The notes below the pieces were generated by a model that was given only the letters and a program-made list of their open reading frames with translations, was not told where the DNA came from and ran no database searches. A DNA stretch of 64,000 nt. Origin: UBA1801 sp035353395. Its GTDB lineage: Bacteria; Acidobacteriota; Holophagae; Holophagales; Holophagaceae. The stretch lies in contig DAOPZL010000002.1 of NCBI GenBank assembly GCA_035353395.1, forward strand, positions 61,051-125,050, in the 5' to 3' direction. Made by a program: the position numbers and the translations under genes. Below, in pieces: positions 8,582 to 18,234 of the stretch (positions are counted from its first letter, which is position 1; each line of letters begins with the position of its first letter).

Positions 8582-9130
8582 TCAATTCCCCTCGAACGGC
8601 CGTCCCCAGACACCCTCGTAGGCCAGTTCCGCGAGCGGCCTGCGGGGGCGCGGACCGGGTTCCTCCGCAGGATGGCCCACGACGATCACGCCGAGCACGA
8701 AGACGTTGTCGGGAACGCCGAGCAGCGGCTTGATGGACGCCTGGGTGTACCAGCCGATCCAGCAGGTTCCGAGCCCCAGTTCCGTCGCCCGCAGCATCAG
8801 GTGGTCGATGGCGATGGCCGTGTCGCGGATGGCGCGCTTGGCGTCCATGCCCGGGGTCTCCTCGTCGAAGGGAGGACGGAGGTCGGGGGCCGCGCAGACC
8901 ACGATGTGGACAGGCGCCGCGGCCATCCAGCGCTGGTCGTGGCACGTGCCTGCCAGGGCCTCCCGCGCCGCGGCGTCCCGCACCACGATGAAGCGCCAGG
9001 GCTGGGAATTGTTGCCCGACGGGGCGCGTCGGGCGGCCTCCAGGATCTCCCTCACCATCTGCGGCTCCACGGGATCGGCCTTGTATTTCCGGATGCTGCG
9101 GCGGGCTTCGATGCTTTCCTTCACGGTCAT
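8582..9130 (-). CDS. nitroreductase family FMN-dependent oxidoreductase
   Basis: A 182-residue protein starting with MTVKESIEARRSIRKY, where the RRSIRKY segment contacts FMN phosphate, followed by RRAPSGNNSQPWRFIV, which is diagnostic of the nitroreductase fold. Further landmarks are the central AIAIDHLMLRATELGLGTCWIGW helix region and a late VLGVIVVGHPAEEP strand. Such proteins are dimeric flavoenzymes reducing nitro compounds, quinones or flavins with NAD(P)H; the physiological substrate cannot be assigned. A GGAG-containing site precedes the ATG. It lies upstream of the flavodiiron gene on the same strand with a 106-base gap. Confidence 0.9.
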   Translation of the reverse strand: MTVKESIEARRSIRKYKADPVEPQMVREILEAARRAPSGNNSQPWRFIVVRDAAAREALAGTCHDQRWMAAAPVHIVVCAAPDLRPPFDEETPGMDAKRAIRDTAIAIDHLMLRATELGLGTCWIGWYTQASIKPLLGVPDNVFVLGVIVVGHPAEEPGPRPRRPLAELAYEGVWGRPFEGN

Positions 9131-9231
9131 GATCCTTCTCCTGCAATGGGTGCTGGGGGAGGTACCCAGTCTACGTGGACGATCATGACGCGCTTCTCAT
9201 CCTCCGGCATGTCCAATCTGCGCCGCGCGGC

Positions 9232-9857
9232 TCAGGAGCGGGCCGGAGGTTCGCCGGAGCCCGCGGCCCTCGTGTCGAATGCAGCCGGATGCTCAGCCTC
9301 GTAGGCCGCGATCTCCTTCCCGAACTGCAGCAGGTAGCCCAGCTCGTCCACGCCCAGGAGCAGGCAGCGCTTGCGGAAGGGGTCCACGGGAAAGTCGGCT
9401 TCGCCGCCGTCGGGAAGGGTGAGCGTCTGGCGCTCCAGGTCGATTCCCACCCGCGCGCCGCTGCCCGCGGCCAGCAGCCGGTCCAGGACCTCGGGCGCGA
9501 CCGTGATGGGCAGCAGGGCGTTCTTGAGGGCGTTCTGGTGGAAGATGTCCGCGAAGGAGGTCGAGACCACCGCCCGGAATCCCGCGTCCACCAGGGCCCA
9601 GGGCGCGTGCTCCCGGGAGGACCCGCACCCGAAGTTGTCCCCCGCCACCAGCACCTGGGCGCCCCGGGCCTCGGGCCGGTCCAGCGGGAATCCGGGCCTG
9701 GGCGAGCCGTCCGCCAGGTGGCGCCAGTCATGGAAGAGCTTGCCGCCAAGCCCTTCCCGGGTGGTGGTCTTCAGGAAGCGCGCGGGGATGATCTGGTCCG
9801 TGTCGATGTTGGCCATGGGCAGCACGGCGATGGGGCTTTCGAAGGCCGTGAAGGGCT

Positions 9858-9861
<4 letters not shown>
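9232..9861 (-). CDS. leuD: 3-isopropylmalate dehydratase small subunit
   Basis: The 209-residue swivelling domain subunit of isopropylmalate isomerase, which with LeuC interconverts 2- and 3-isopropylmalate in leucine synthesis. Diagnostic segments are [14 protein letters not shown] near residue 18 and [17 protein letters not shown] near residue 75. Its ATG overlaps the leuC stop codon (ATGA arrangement at 9858-9861), indicating translational coupling. Last gene of the leuB-leuC-leuD unit. Confidence 0.96.
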
Positions 9862-11246
<1,385 letters not shown>

Positions 11247-11258
11247 GGAACCTCCCCT

Positions 11259-12347
11259 TCAGTGGGTCCTGCGGATGGCGGCGCAGACGGCGTCGCCCAC
11301 GGCCGACGTGGTCCCTGCTCCCCCGGGCAGGTCGGGCGTGAGGGGACCGCGCAGGAGGACATGGTCGATCGCCGCTTCCAGGGTCCGGGCTTCCTCCCGC
11401 AGGCCGAAACTCCAGTCCAGCATGGCGGCCGCGCTGGCGAGGGCGCCCAGGGGATCGGCGATGCCCCGGCCCGCGATGTCCGGGGCCGAGCCGTGGACGG
11501 GTTCGTAGAGCCCGGGGAGCCTGCCGTCCGGGCGCCGCGTCCCCAGGCTTCCGGAGGGCAGCAGCCCGATGGAGCCGGCCAGCACGGAGGCTTCGTCGCT
11601 GAGGATGTCCCCGAAGAGGTTCTCCGTGAGGAGGACGTCGAAGCGCCCGGAGTCCAGCACCAGCTGCATGGCGGCGTTGTCGACGTAGAGATGGTCCAGG
11701 GCCACGTCGGGATAGCCGGCCGCGGTCTCGGTGACGACCTGCCGCCACAGCTGGCTGGTCTCCAGGACGTTGGCCTTGTCCACGCTGGTCACCTTCCGGC
11801 GGCGCGCCCGGGCCAGCTCGAAGGCCATGCGCGCGACGCGCTCGATCTCGGCGAAGGTGTAGGGCATGGTGTTGAAGGCCCGGCGCTCCCGCCCTTCGCC
11901 TTCGAGTCCCCTGGGCCGCCCGAAGTAGAGCCCGCCCGTCAGCTCCCGCACGATGAGCAGGTCCGTGCCCGCGACGCGGGCCTCCTTGAGGGGGGACGCA
12001 CCGAGAAGACCTTTCCGGGCCCTGACGGGACGCAGGTTGGCGAAGACCTCCAGGGCGGCCCGGAGGTCCAGCAGACCCCGCTCGGGTCGCCTGGACGGCG
12101 GAAGGGCGTCGAACTTGGGGAGGCCCACGGCGCCCAGGAGCACCGCGTCGGCCGCCGCGGCTTCGCGCAGGGTCTCCGGGGAGACGGGCAGCCCGTCCGC
12201 CAACAGGGAGGCGCCCCCGATGAGCCCCCGCGACGGCCGCAGGCGGTGTCCGAAGACGTCGCAGACGGCCTCGAGCGCCTTCACCGCCTCCGCGATGACC
12301 TCGGGGCCGATGCCGTCGCCAGGGAGGACAAGGATGTTCAGGTCCAT
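11259..12347 (-). CDS. leuB: 3-isopropylmalate dehydrogenase
   Basis: A 362-residue NAD-dependent beta-decarboxylating dehydrogenase converting 3-isopropylmalate to 2-oxoisocaproate. The protein starts [17 protein letters not shown], has the [10 protein letters not shown] substrate loop with [11 protein letters not shown], the catalytic Lys/Asp region [15 protein letters not shown], and the metal-binding [15 protein letters not shown]. The NAD site [17 protein letters not shown] is intact. It is the first gene of leuBCD and is divergent from a LysR-type regulator 90 bases away. leuA is not present in the window. Confidence 0.97.
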   Translation of the reverse strand: MDLNILVLPGDGIGPEVIAEAVKALEAVCDVFGHRLRPSRGLIGGASLLADGLPVSPETLREAAAADAVLLGAVGLPKFDALPPSRRPERGLLDLRAALEVFANLRPVRARKGLLGASPLKEARVAGTDLLIVRELTGGLYFGRPRGLEGEGRERRAFNTMPYTFAEIERVARMAFELARARRRKVTSVDKANVLETSQLWRQVVTETAAGYPDVALDHLYVDNAAMQLVLDSGRFDVLLTENLFGDILSDEASVLAGSIGLLPSGSLGTRRPDGRLPGLYEPVHGSAPDIAGRGIADPLGALASAAAMLDWSFGLREEARTLEAAIDHVLLRGPLTPDLPGGAGTTSAVGDAVCAAIRRTH

Positions 12348-12437
12348 GGGAACCTCACGGTCGAAGTCCGATCCTAGTCGTTCCCGTCTTCCGCCACAAA
12401 TTCATAATGGATATTCTTGGTATGCAAGGAACGCATC
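12348..12437. promoter_or_regulatory. divergent leuB / lysR-type regulator promoter region
   Basis: Ninety bases separate the starts of leuB (minus strand) and the LysR-type gene (plus strand). The half next to the regulator is AT-rich (about 12397-12421) and contains imperfect dyads of the T-N11-A kind bound by LysR-type proteins, for example around the CATAATGGATATTC segment. The arrangement suggests autoregulation and control of leuBCD, probably with isopropylmalate as effector, but that is inference. No consensus -35/-10 pair stands out. Confidence 0.5.
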
Positions 12438-13346
12438 ATGGACCTCCAACTGCTCGAGACCTTCCTGGTGGTGTGCGAGGAGCGCAATCTCAGCCGGGCC
12501 GCGGGGCGGCTCTTCCGCAGCCAGCCCGCCGTCTCGCGCCAGATCCAGGCCCTGGAAGCCGAGCTGGGCGTCCGCCTGGTCGAACGGTCCCCCCGGGGCG
12601 TCCAGCCCACGCCCCAGGGCGAGGAACTGCGGATGCGGGGCGCGCGCATCCTGGCCGAGCTGAGGAGCCTGAAGGACATCGGATCCGGCGAGGAAGGCCC
12701 CAGCGGCGAGCTGCACATCGCCTGCTCCGACAACGTGGCCTCCCACTTCCTGGCCCCGATCCTCGGACGGTTCGTGGCGGAGTGCCCCAGGGTCCAGGTC
12801 CGGCTCGTGGCCGGCGTCACGCCCGGCATCGCCAACCTCGTGGAGCGCGGCGCCTGCGAACTGGGTTTCGTGATGCTGCCCCTCCGCAACCCGAGGCTGG
12901 AACTGGCCCCGGTCCTGCGCTACCGGCACCTGGCCGTCTTCGCGCCGCGCCGGATGCCGGGCGGAGAGCGGGAGGTCCCGCTGAAGGTGCTGTGCGGGAT
13001 GCCGCTGGTGCTGCTGACCCGGGACACCGCCACCCGGAGGGCCATCGACGCGATGCTCGACGCGAAGGGGCTCCAGCCGCGCCGGATCCTGGAAGTGGGC
13101 AGCATCGCAGTCCAGAAGGCCATGATCAGGGCCGGCCTCGGGGCGGGCATCCTCCCCGCCTACACCCTGGAGAAACGGGACGCGCTGCCCAGCCTGCCCA
13201 TCCAGGGCGACAAGGAACACATCCTGGCCCTGTGCCGCCTCAGGGCGAAACCGCTCAGCCCCGCGGCTCAGCGCCTGGCGAGGCTGGTCGCCCCGGGCTC
13301 CGGCGGGGACGGAGGGTGCGGGGAGACCTTCGAAGGCTTATGCTGA
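12438..13346 (+). CDS. LysR-type transcriptional regulator
   Basis: A 302-residue LysR-type regulator. The N-terminal winged helix-turn-helix is typical: MDLQLLETFLVVCEERNLSR, AAGRLFRSQPAVSRQIQALE, then GVRLVERSPRGVQPTPQGE. The effector-binding domain follows (GELHIACSDNVASHFLAPIL onward). The start at 12438 has AAGGAA about eight bases upstream; an upstream in-frame GTG at 12417 is less likely. It is transcribed divergently from leuBCD, the classic position for a LysR regulator of that operon. Another LysR-type gene follows 40 bases later on the same strand. Confidence 0.9.
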   Translation: MDLQLLETFLVVCEERNLSRAAGRLFRSQPAVSRQIQALEAELGVRLVERSPRGVQPTPQGEELRMRGARILAELRSLKDIGSGEEGPSGELHIACSDNVASHFLAPILGRFVAECPRVQVRLVAGVTPGIANLVERGACELGFVMLPLRNPRLELAPVLRYRHLAVFAPRRMPGGEREVPLKVLCGMPLVLLTRDTATRRAIDAMLDAKGLQPRRILEVGSIAVQKAMIRAGLGAGILPAYTLEKRDALPSLPIQGDKEHILALCRLRAKPLSPAAQRLARLVAPGSGGDGGCGETFEGLC

Positions 13347-13386
13347 TGTCCAACCGTATGCGGAACTCCTCCTTCAGGATCGCCCC

Positions 13387-14271
13387 GTGGACCCTTACAC
13401 GCCCTTGAACATCTTCCTTACCGTCGTGCAGGAGCGGAGCTTCACGCGCGCCGCGGAGAAGCTGTACCGGACCCAGCCCGCCATCTCCCTCGCGATCCAG
13501 CGGCTGGAGAACGAGCTGGGCGAGCGGCTGCTGGACCGCTCGGGGCGCGACCTCGCCCTGACGGAGGCGGGGAAGCTGGTCTACGACTGCGCGCGCCGCC
13601 AGGAGAACCTCCAGCGCGAGCTGTCCAACCAGCTCTCGGAGCTCCGGAACAAGGCCATGGGACGCCTGGTGATCGGCGCGAACGAGAGCATGACCTTCTA
13701 CCTGCTCCCGCACATCTGCCGGTTCCGGCGCGAATACCCGAAGATCAAGGTCGTCGTGCAGCGCAGCCGCTCCACCGAACTGCCGGACCACCTGGCGGCG
13801 GGCGACGTGGACTTCGGCATCATCAGCTACCGCCCGGACGACGAGCGGTTCGATTCCATCCCGATCTGCACGGACCACCTCAGCTTCATCGTGCCCCCGA
13901 ACCACCGGCTGGCGGACCGGAAGACGGTCTCGATCAAGGAGCTCGGCATGGAGAGCTTCGTCGGGCACAACGTGGGGAGCCCCTACCGGGACAGCGTCAT
14001 CCGCGAGTTCCAGCGGCAGAAGGTCACGCTGAACGTCGACCTGGAGATGCCGACGGTGGAGAGCATCCGCCTCATGGTCCAGGCGGGGCAGGGACTGGCC
14101 TTCCTGCCGCGCCTCTGCATCGAGCAGGACCTGCGCCAGGGCCTGCTCAAGGAGATCAAGGTCAAGGAGCTCCTGACGGAGCGCCACATCTACCTGGTCA
14201 GGGTCTCCAAGCGTCCCCTGGGCCACGCCGCGCAGGCGTTCCTGGACATGGTCCAGAAGGAGCAGAAGTAG
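13387..14271 (+). CDS. LysR-type transcriptional regulator
   Basis: A 294-residue LysR-type regulator starting at GTG. The helix-turn-helix is FLTVVQERSFTRAAEKLYRT followed by QPAISLAIQRLENELGERLL. The effector domain begins near residue 90 (MGRLVIGANESMTFYLLPHI). It differs strongly from the preceding LysR gene, so this is not a recent tandem duplication. The target is unknown. The next gene (YdcF-like) starts three bases after its stop, so the two are probably cotranscribed. Confidence 0.88.
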   Translation: MDPYTPLNIFLTVVQERSFTRAAEKLYRTQPAISLAIQRLENELGERLLDRSGRDLALTEAGKLVYDCARRQENLQRELSNQLSELRNKAMGRLVIGANESMTFYLLPHICRFRREYPKIKVVVQRSRSTELPDHLAAGDVDFGIISYRPDDERFDSIPICTDHLSFIVPPNHRLADRKTVSIKELGMESFVGHNVGSPYRDSVIREFQRQKVTLNVDLEMPTVESIRLMVQAGQGLAFLPRLCIEQDLRQGLLKEIKVKELLTERHIYLVRVSKRPLGHAAQAFLDMVQKEQK

Positions 14272-14274
14272 GCG

Positions 14275-14964
14275 ATGCCGCACGCCGCTCCGCCCCGGGC
14301 CACCTTCTGGCAGAAGCTGGGACCGGGGGGCTTCGCGAGCCTGGCCCTCGCCCTCCTCGGCGCCGGGGCGGCGCTGGGCATTCCCGTCTGGTGGCGGCTG
14401 CGCGAGGTCCTCGCGGCCTCCAGGGAAGGGCCCCTCCGGCCGGCGGACGCCATCCTGGTGCTGGGACGCCGGCTGGAAGGCAACATGCCGACGGAGGTCT
14501 TCCTGGCGCGCCTGGAGCACGCGGCGTCGCTCTGGTCCCTGGGGCTGGCGCCCCGGGTGATCGTGAGCGGAGGCCTCACGGGGGACGCGACCCGGAGCGA
14601 GGCGGAGGCCGGACGGGACTGGCTGCTGGAGCGGGGGCTGCCCGCCGAGCGGGTGCTCGCGGAGGACCGCAGCCAGCATACCCTCGAGAACCTGTACAAC
14701 ATCCGGGAAGGGCTCCGGGCGCGGGCCTGGTCCTCCCTGATCCTGGTCTCCGATCCCCTGCACCTGGGGCGGGCCTTGGCCTGTTCGCGGGGCCTGGGGC
14801 TCGACGTGATGGGCTCTCCCGCCGCCGCGTGCCCTCCGTGCCGGGGCGGGCTCGGCTGGTGGCGGCGCGCGCTCCGCGAGGCCTTCCTGCTCCACTGGTA
14901 CCGCACCGGCGTCGCCTACAGCCGCCTCATCCGCTCCGAGCGCCAGCTTTCACGCGTGACCTGA
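14275..14964 (+). CDS. YdcF/SanA-like DUF218 protein
   Basis: A 229-residue protein with one N-terminal membrane segment (about residues 18-40) followed by a DUF218 domain. Landmarks are DAILVLGRRLEGNM, an APRVIVSGG strand, RSEAEAGRDWLLERGLP with the conserved Glu, the ASP/GLU-rich LAEDRSQHTLENLYN and SSLILVSDPLHLGRAL. DUF218 proteins are linked to envelope integrity and S-adenosylmethionine binding, but the reaction is not established. Its last 15 bases overlap the end of the convergent GGDEF gene. Probably cotranscribed with the upstream LysR gene. Confidence 0.8.
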   Translation: MPHAAPPRATFWQKLGPGGFASLALALLGAGAALGIPVWWRLREVLAASREGPLRPADAILVLGRRLEGNMPTEVFLARLEHAASLWSLGLAPRVIVSGGLTGDATRSEAEAGRDWLLERGLPAERVLAEDRSQHTLENLYNIREGLRARAWSSLILVSDPLHLGRALACSRGLGLDVMGSPAAACPPCRGGLGWWRRALREAFLLHWYRTGVAYSRLIRSERQLSRVT

Positions 14965-16530
14965 GGGCCCCGTGCCGCCGGCGGACGGGCCTTCCCAGGT
15001 GCACACGCGGTTCCGTCCCGCCTGCTTCGCGCGGTAGAGGGCCGTGTCGCTCCGGTCGAGGAGCTCGTCCAGTTCCAGGTCCTCCGCCTCCATCACGGAT
15101 ACCCCGAGGCTCGCCGTGACCCGGAGCGAAGCGCCGCTGACGGGAATGACGAGGGCCTCGATGCTCCGGCGGATCCGCTCGGCGGCCTGGCGCGCGACTT
15201 CCAGCTCCACTTCCGGGATCAGCACCGCGAACTCCTCGCCCCCGTACCGTCCGCAGATATCCGTGGCCCGCACTTCCTCCCTCAGGTTGCGGGCGACTTC
15301 CGCCAGGACCTTGTCCCCGGCCTGGTGCCCGTGCCGGTCGTTGACGTTCTTGAAGTGGTCGATGTCGAGCATGAGGGCCGCCACGGGCCGCTTGTGGCGC
15401 CTCGCCCTCGACAGTTCGCGCGATCCCAGCTCGAAGAACTGCCGGCGGTTGCACAGGCCCGTGAGGGCATCGGTGGTGGCCAGGCGGTGGAGATCCTGGT
15501 AGAGACGGGCATTGGAGATCGCCAGGCCGCACACCTGCGAGATCGGGGCGGCCAGCCGCCGGTATTCCTCCAGCCGTTCCGGGAAGGCGACCTCCTCGAT
15601 CCGGAGCACGCCCATGCGTTCGTCCCGGTCCATGAGGAAGAGGGAGAATCCAGTTTCGTCCCGGCTGCCGATGAATCCCGCGTCGAGCCAGGCCTGCACT
15701 TCCATCGGTTCCGGCGCGGCGATGGGGCGCGCGATGCACCAGGCCGCGGCGCCGTCCTCCAGCGCGGCGTAGGTGACGCGGCGCGGCGCGAAGAGCATCT
15801 CGAAGAGGCCCAGGATGTGGTTCGCGGCCTCGGCTTCCGTGCCCATGCGCGTGATCTTGGCCATGAGGTCGAGGACCATGGCTTCGTCGTCCACCCTGCG
15901 GGCGGAGCGTTCGCGGCTGAATGCCACTTCCCGGCCCAGCTGTTCCAGGCGCCAGGCCTGCACGATCTTCTCCAGGACCAGCCGGTAGTGGTCCTGGCCC
16001 ACGGGGATGGTGCGGCCGGGCAGGCCTGCCCAGTCCGCCAGTTCCTCCAGCCGGACGGCGCTTCCGGGGTCCACGCCCGTGTCCAGGAGCACGAGCTCCG
16101 TCAGGCGCCCGGCGGAGGCTGCCCGGGGATCGAAGTCCCATCCCCCGGGCTGGCTCCGCTCCCGCAGCCAGCCCGGGGTGAGCAGGAAGGCGCCCGCCGC
16201 CGCGAGGGCCGCAACGAGAGGCGGGTCCGCGAGGAGATCGAAGCACTGCCCGGCCACGTGGACGCCGCAGTGGGGCGGAAGTTCCAGGCCCGCGCTCCCC
16301 GCGCGACCCAGGCAGGTCTCCGTCGCCACGAGCACCAGTCCCCTGGCGGCTCCCGCGGGAACGCGAACCCCCTCGCCCGGTTGCCCGTCCAGCCGGGGAT
16401 GGCGGCAGGAGGGACAGAAGGGCTGGGCGGTCACTCCCGGGAAGCCGCCCGACGCCAGCACGGCCTCCGTTTCCGGCAGCAGCCGCCTGCACACCAGGAG
16501 ACAGGGGCCCTGCTCAAGGTCGGTCGTCAT
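14950..16530 (-). CDS. diguanylate cyclase with N-terminal DUF1638-like and GAF-like regions
   Basis: A 526-residue protein. The C-terminal 170 residues are a GGDEF domain (ATTDALTGLCNRRQFFE, ALMLDIDHFKNVND, and the active-site GRYGGEEFAVLIPE), so it should make cyclic di-GMP. An RxxD-type inhibitory site is not obvious. The middle (about residues 205-345) looks like a GAF-type sensor (LGLFEMLFAPRRVTYAALEDG to LAISNARLYQDLH). The first 200 residues are unusual for such enzymes: cysteines in FCPSCRHP, TETCLGR and PPHCGVHVAGQCFDLL, and a TPGWLRE and LVLLDTGVD pattern that resembles DUF1638 proteins. That part may bind a metal or corrinoid-type ligand; this is inference. ATG at 16530 chosen because the frame upstream lacks family similarity. 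Confidence 0.88.
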   Translation of the reverse strand: MTTDLEQGPCLLVCRRLLPETEAVLASGGFPGVTAQPFCPSCRHPRLDGQPGEGVRVPAGAARGLVLVATETCLGRAGSAGLELPPHCGVHVAGQCFDLLADPPLVAALAAAGAFLLTPGWLRERSQPGGWDFDPRAASAGRLTELVLLDTGVDPGSAVRLEELADWAGLPGRTIPVGQDHYRLVLEKIVQAWRLEQLGREVAFSRERSARRVDDEAMVLDLMAKITRMGTEAEAANHILGLFEMLFAPRRVTYAALEDGAAAWCIARPIAAPEPMEVQAWLDAGFIGSRDETGFSLFLMDRDERMGVLRIEEVAFPERLEEYRRLAAPISQVCGLAISNARLYQDLHRLATTDALTGLCNRRQFFELGSRELSRARRHKRPVAALMLDIDHFKNVNDRHGHQAGDKVLAEVARNLREEVRATDICGRYGGEEFAVLIPEVELEVARQAAERIRRSIEALVIPVSGASLRVTASLGVSVMEAEDLELDELLDRSDTALYRAKQAGRNRVCTWEGPSAGGTGPSGHA

Positions 16531-16628
16531 GCTTCTCTCGGGCGCCCCCACGACCCCTCCTTCCGGCTGCGCCAAGGGTATCGGCAGGCTCGGGGGAGGG
16601 GATGCGTTTTGCGGGGACGCGGGGCGGT

Positions 16629-17648
16629 TCAGGAGCGTCCCGCCTCGGGCGCCTCCTTGGGGTTCAGGAAGAGCATCATCCGGCGGAGCTGCCGGCCGAC
16701 GGTCTCGACCTGGTGTTCCTGTTCCCTGGCGCGGGTCGCCTCGAACCACGCGCGGCCGGTCTTGTTCTCCTGGATCCAGGCGTCCGCGTAGCGCCCGTCC
16801 TGGATCTCCTTCAGGATCTCGCGCATCTCCCGCCGGGTCTCGTCCGTGACGATGCGGGGGCCGCCGGTGTAGTCGCCATATTCCGCGGTGTCGCTGACGG
16901 AGTAGCGCATGTACCCGAGGCCGCCCTGGTAGATGAGGTCCACGATGAGCTTGAGCTCGTGCATGCACTCGAAGTAGGCGATCTCGGGCTGGTAGCCCGC
17001 CTCCACCAGGGTCTCGAACCCGGCCTTGATGAGCGCGCTGGCCCCGCCGCAGAGGACGGCCTTCTCGCCGAAGAGATCCGTCTCGGTCTCCTCCGTGAAC
17101 GTGGTCTGCAGCACGCCCGCCCGGGTGTGGCCCAGGGCCTTGGCGTAGCTCAGCGCCTGGGCCAGGGCGCGGCCGGAGGCGTCCTGCTCGACGGCCACCA
17201 GGGCCGGCACGCCGCCGCCTTCCTGGAAGACCTCGCGGACGCGGTGCCCGGGGCTCTTGGGCGCCACCATGCTGACGTCCACGCCGGCGGGCGCCTTGAT
17301 GCAGCCGTAGCGGATGTTGAAGCCGTGGGCGAACATCAGGGTCTTGCCGGGCTTCAGGTGGGGGGCGATGGCTTCTTCGTAGAGCGCGGCCTGGCCGGTA
17401 TCCGGGGTCAGGATCATGACGACGTCGGCCCAGGCGGCGGCCTCCCCGGGCGTCAGCACGCCCAGCCCCGCCTGCTCGGCCCTCGCCCTGGATTTGGAAG
17501 TCGGAGGAAGGCCGACCCTGACCTCGACGCCGCTGTCCTTGAGGTTCAGCGCATGGGCGTGGCCCTGGGAACCATAGCCGATGACGGCCACTTTCTTCTT
17601 CTGGATCAGGCCGAGATCGGCGTCCTTGTCATAGAACAGTGTTGCCAT
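16629..17648 (-). CDS. ilvC: ketol-acid reductoisomerase (NADP-dependent, class I)
   Basis: A 339-residue enzyme converting acetolactate or acetohydroxybutyrate to the dihydroxyacid in branched-chain amino-acid synthesis. The Rossmann motif [17 protein letters not shown] is at residue 20. The Mg2+ ligands lie in the C-terminal knotted domain ([11 protein letters not shown] then [14 protein letters not shown]). The length is that of the short class I enzyme. Third gene of ilvBNC, 49 bases after ilvN, and presumably under the ilvB attenuator. Confidence 0.97.
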   Translation of the reverse strand: MATLFYDKDADLGLIQKKKVAVIGYGSQGHAHALNLKDSGVEVRVGLPPTSKSRARAEQAGLGVLTPGEAAAWADVVMILTPDTGQAALYEEAIAPHLKPGKTLMFAHGFNIRYGCIKAPAGVDVSMVAPKSPGHRVREVFQEGGGVPALVAVEQDASGRALAQALSYAKALGHTRAGVLQTTFTEETETDLFGEKAVLCGGASALIKAGFETLVEAGYQPEIAYFECMHELKLIVDLIYQGGLGYMRYSVSDTAEYGDYTGGPRIVTDETRREMREILKEIQDGRYADAWIQENKTGRAWFEATRAREQEHQVETVGRQLRRMMLFLNPKEAPEAGRS

Positions 17649-17697
17649 GGATTGCTCCGGAAAATCGACCGCCGCGCGGTCTGGTGTTGAAAAGGCG

Positions 17698-18234
17698 TTA
17701 CTGGAAATTGGCCGCGAGGCTCTCGGGAGAGGCGTCGGGGGCCTGGGCGCCGCAGGATTCCGCGCCCCTGGACATGGCGACGACGCCCGTGCGGCCCATC
17801 TCGAGGATGCCGTAGGGCTTCATGACCTCGAGGAGGGCGTCGATCTTGCTCGCGCTGCCCGTGCACTCGAGCACCAGGCTGCCGGGGGCGATGTCCACCA
17901 CCGCGGCCCGGAAGGTCTGGGCCAGCTGGATGACCGCGGGACGGACGGAGGCGTCCGCCGAGACCCGCAGGAGCACCAGGTCCCTGACCACCGAGGGGCG
18001 CATGGAGAGGTTCTCCACCTTCTGGACGTTCAGGAGCTTCTCCAGGTTGGTCTGGGCCCTGGCGGCGCCCTGTTCGTCCGTGTCCACCACGATGGTCATG
18101 CGGGAGACGCCCGCCTTCTCGGTGGAACCCACGGTGAGGGAGTGGATGTTGAAGGCTCGGCGCCGGAAGAGGGACGCCACCCGGTTCAGGACACCGGGCT
18201 CGTCGTCGGTGTAGGCCACGAGGACATGGGTCAT
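17698..18234 (-). CDS. ilvN: acetolactate synthase small (regulatory) subunit
   Basis: A 178-residue regulatory subunit with an N-terminal ACT domain ([19 protein letters not shown], then [12 protein letters not shown]) followed by the ALS_ss C-terminal domain ([20 protein letters not shown]). It gives valine feedback sensitivity to IlvB. The ATG overlaps the ilvB stop by four bases (ATGA), indicating translational coupling and equimolar synthesis. Confidence 0.96.
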   Translation of the reverse strand: MTHVLVAYTDDEPGVLNRVASLFRRRAFNIHSLTVGSTEKAGVSRMTIVVDTDEQGAARAQTNLEKLLNVQKVENLSMRPSVVRDLVLLRVSADASVRPAVIQLAQTFRAAVVDIAPGSLVLECTGSASKIDALLEVMKPYGILEMGRTGVVAMSRGAESCGAQAPDASPESLAANFQ

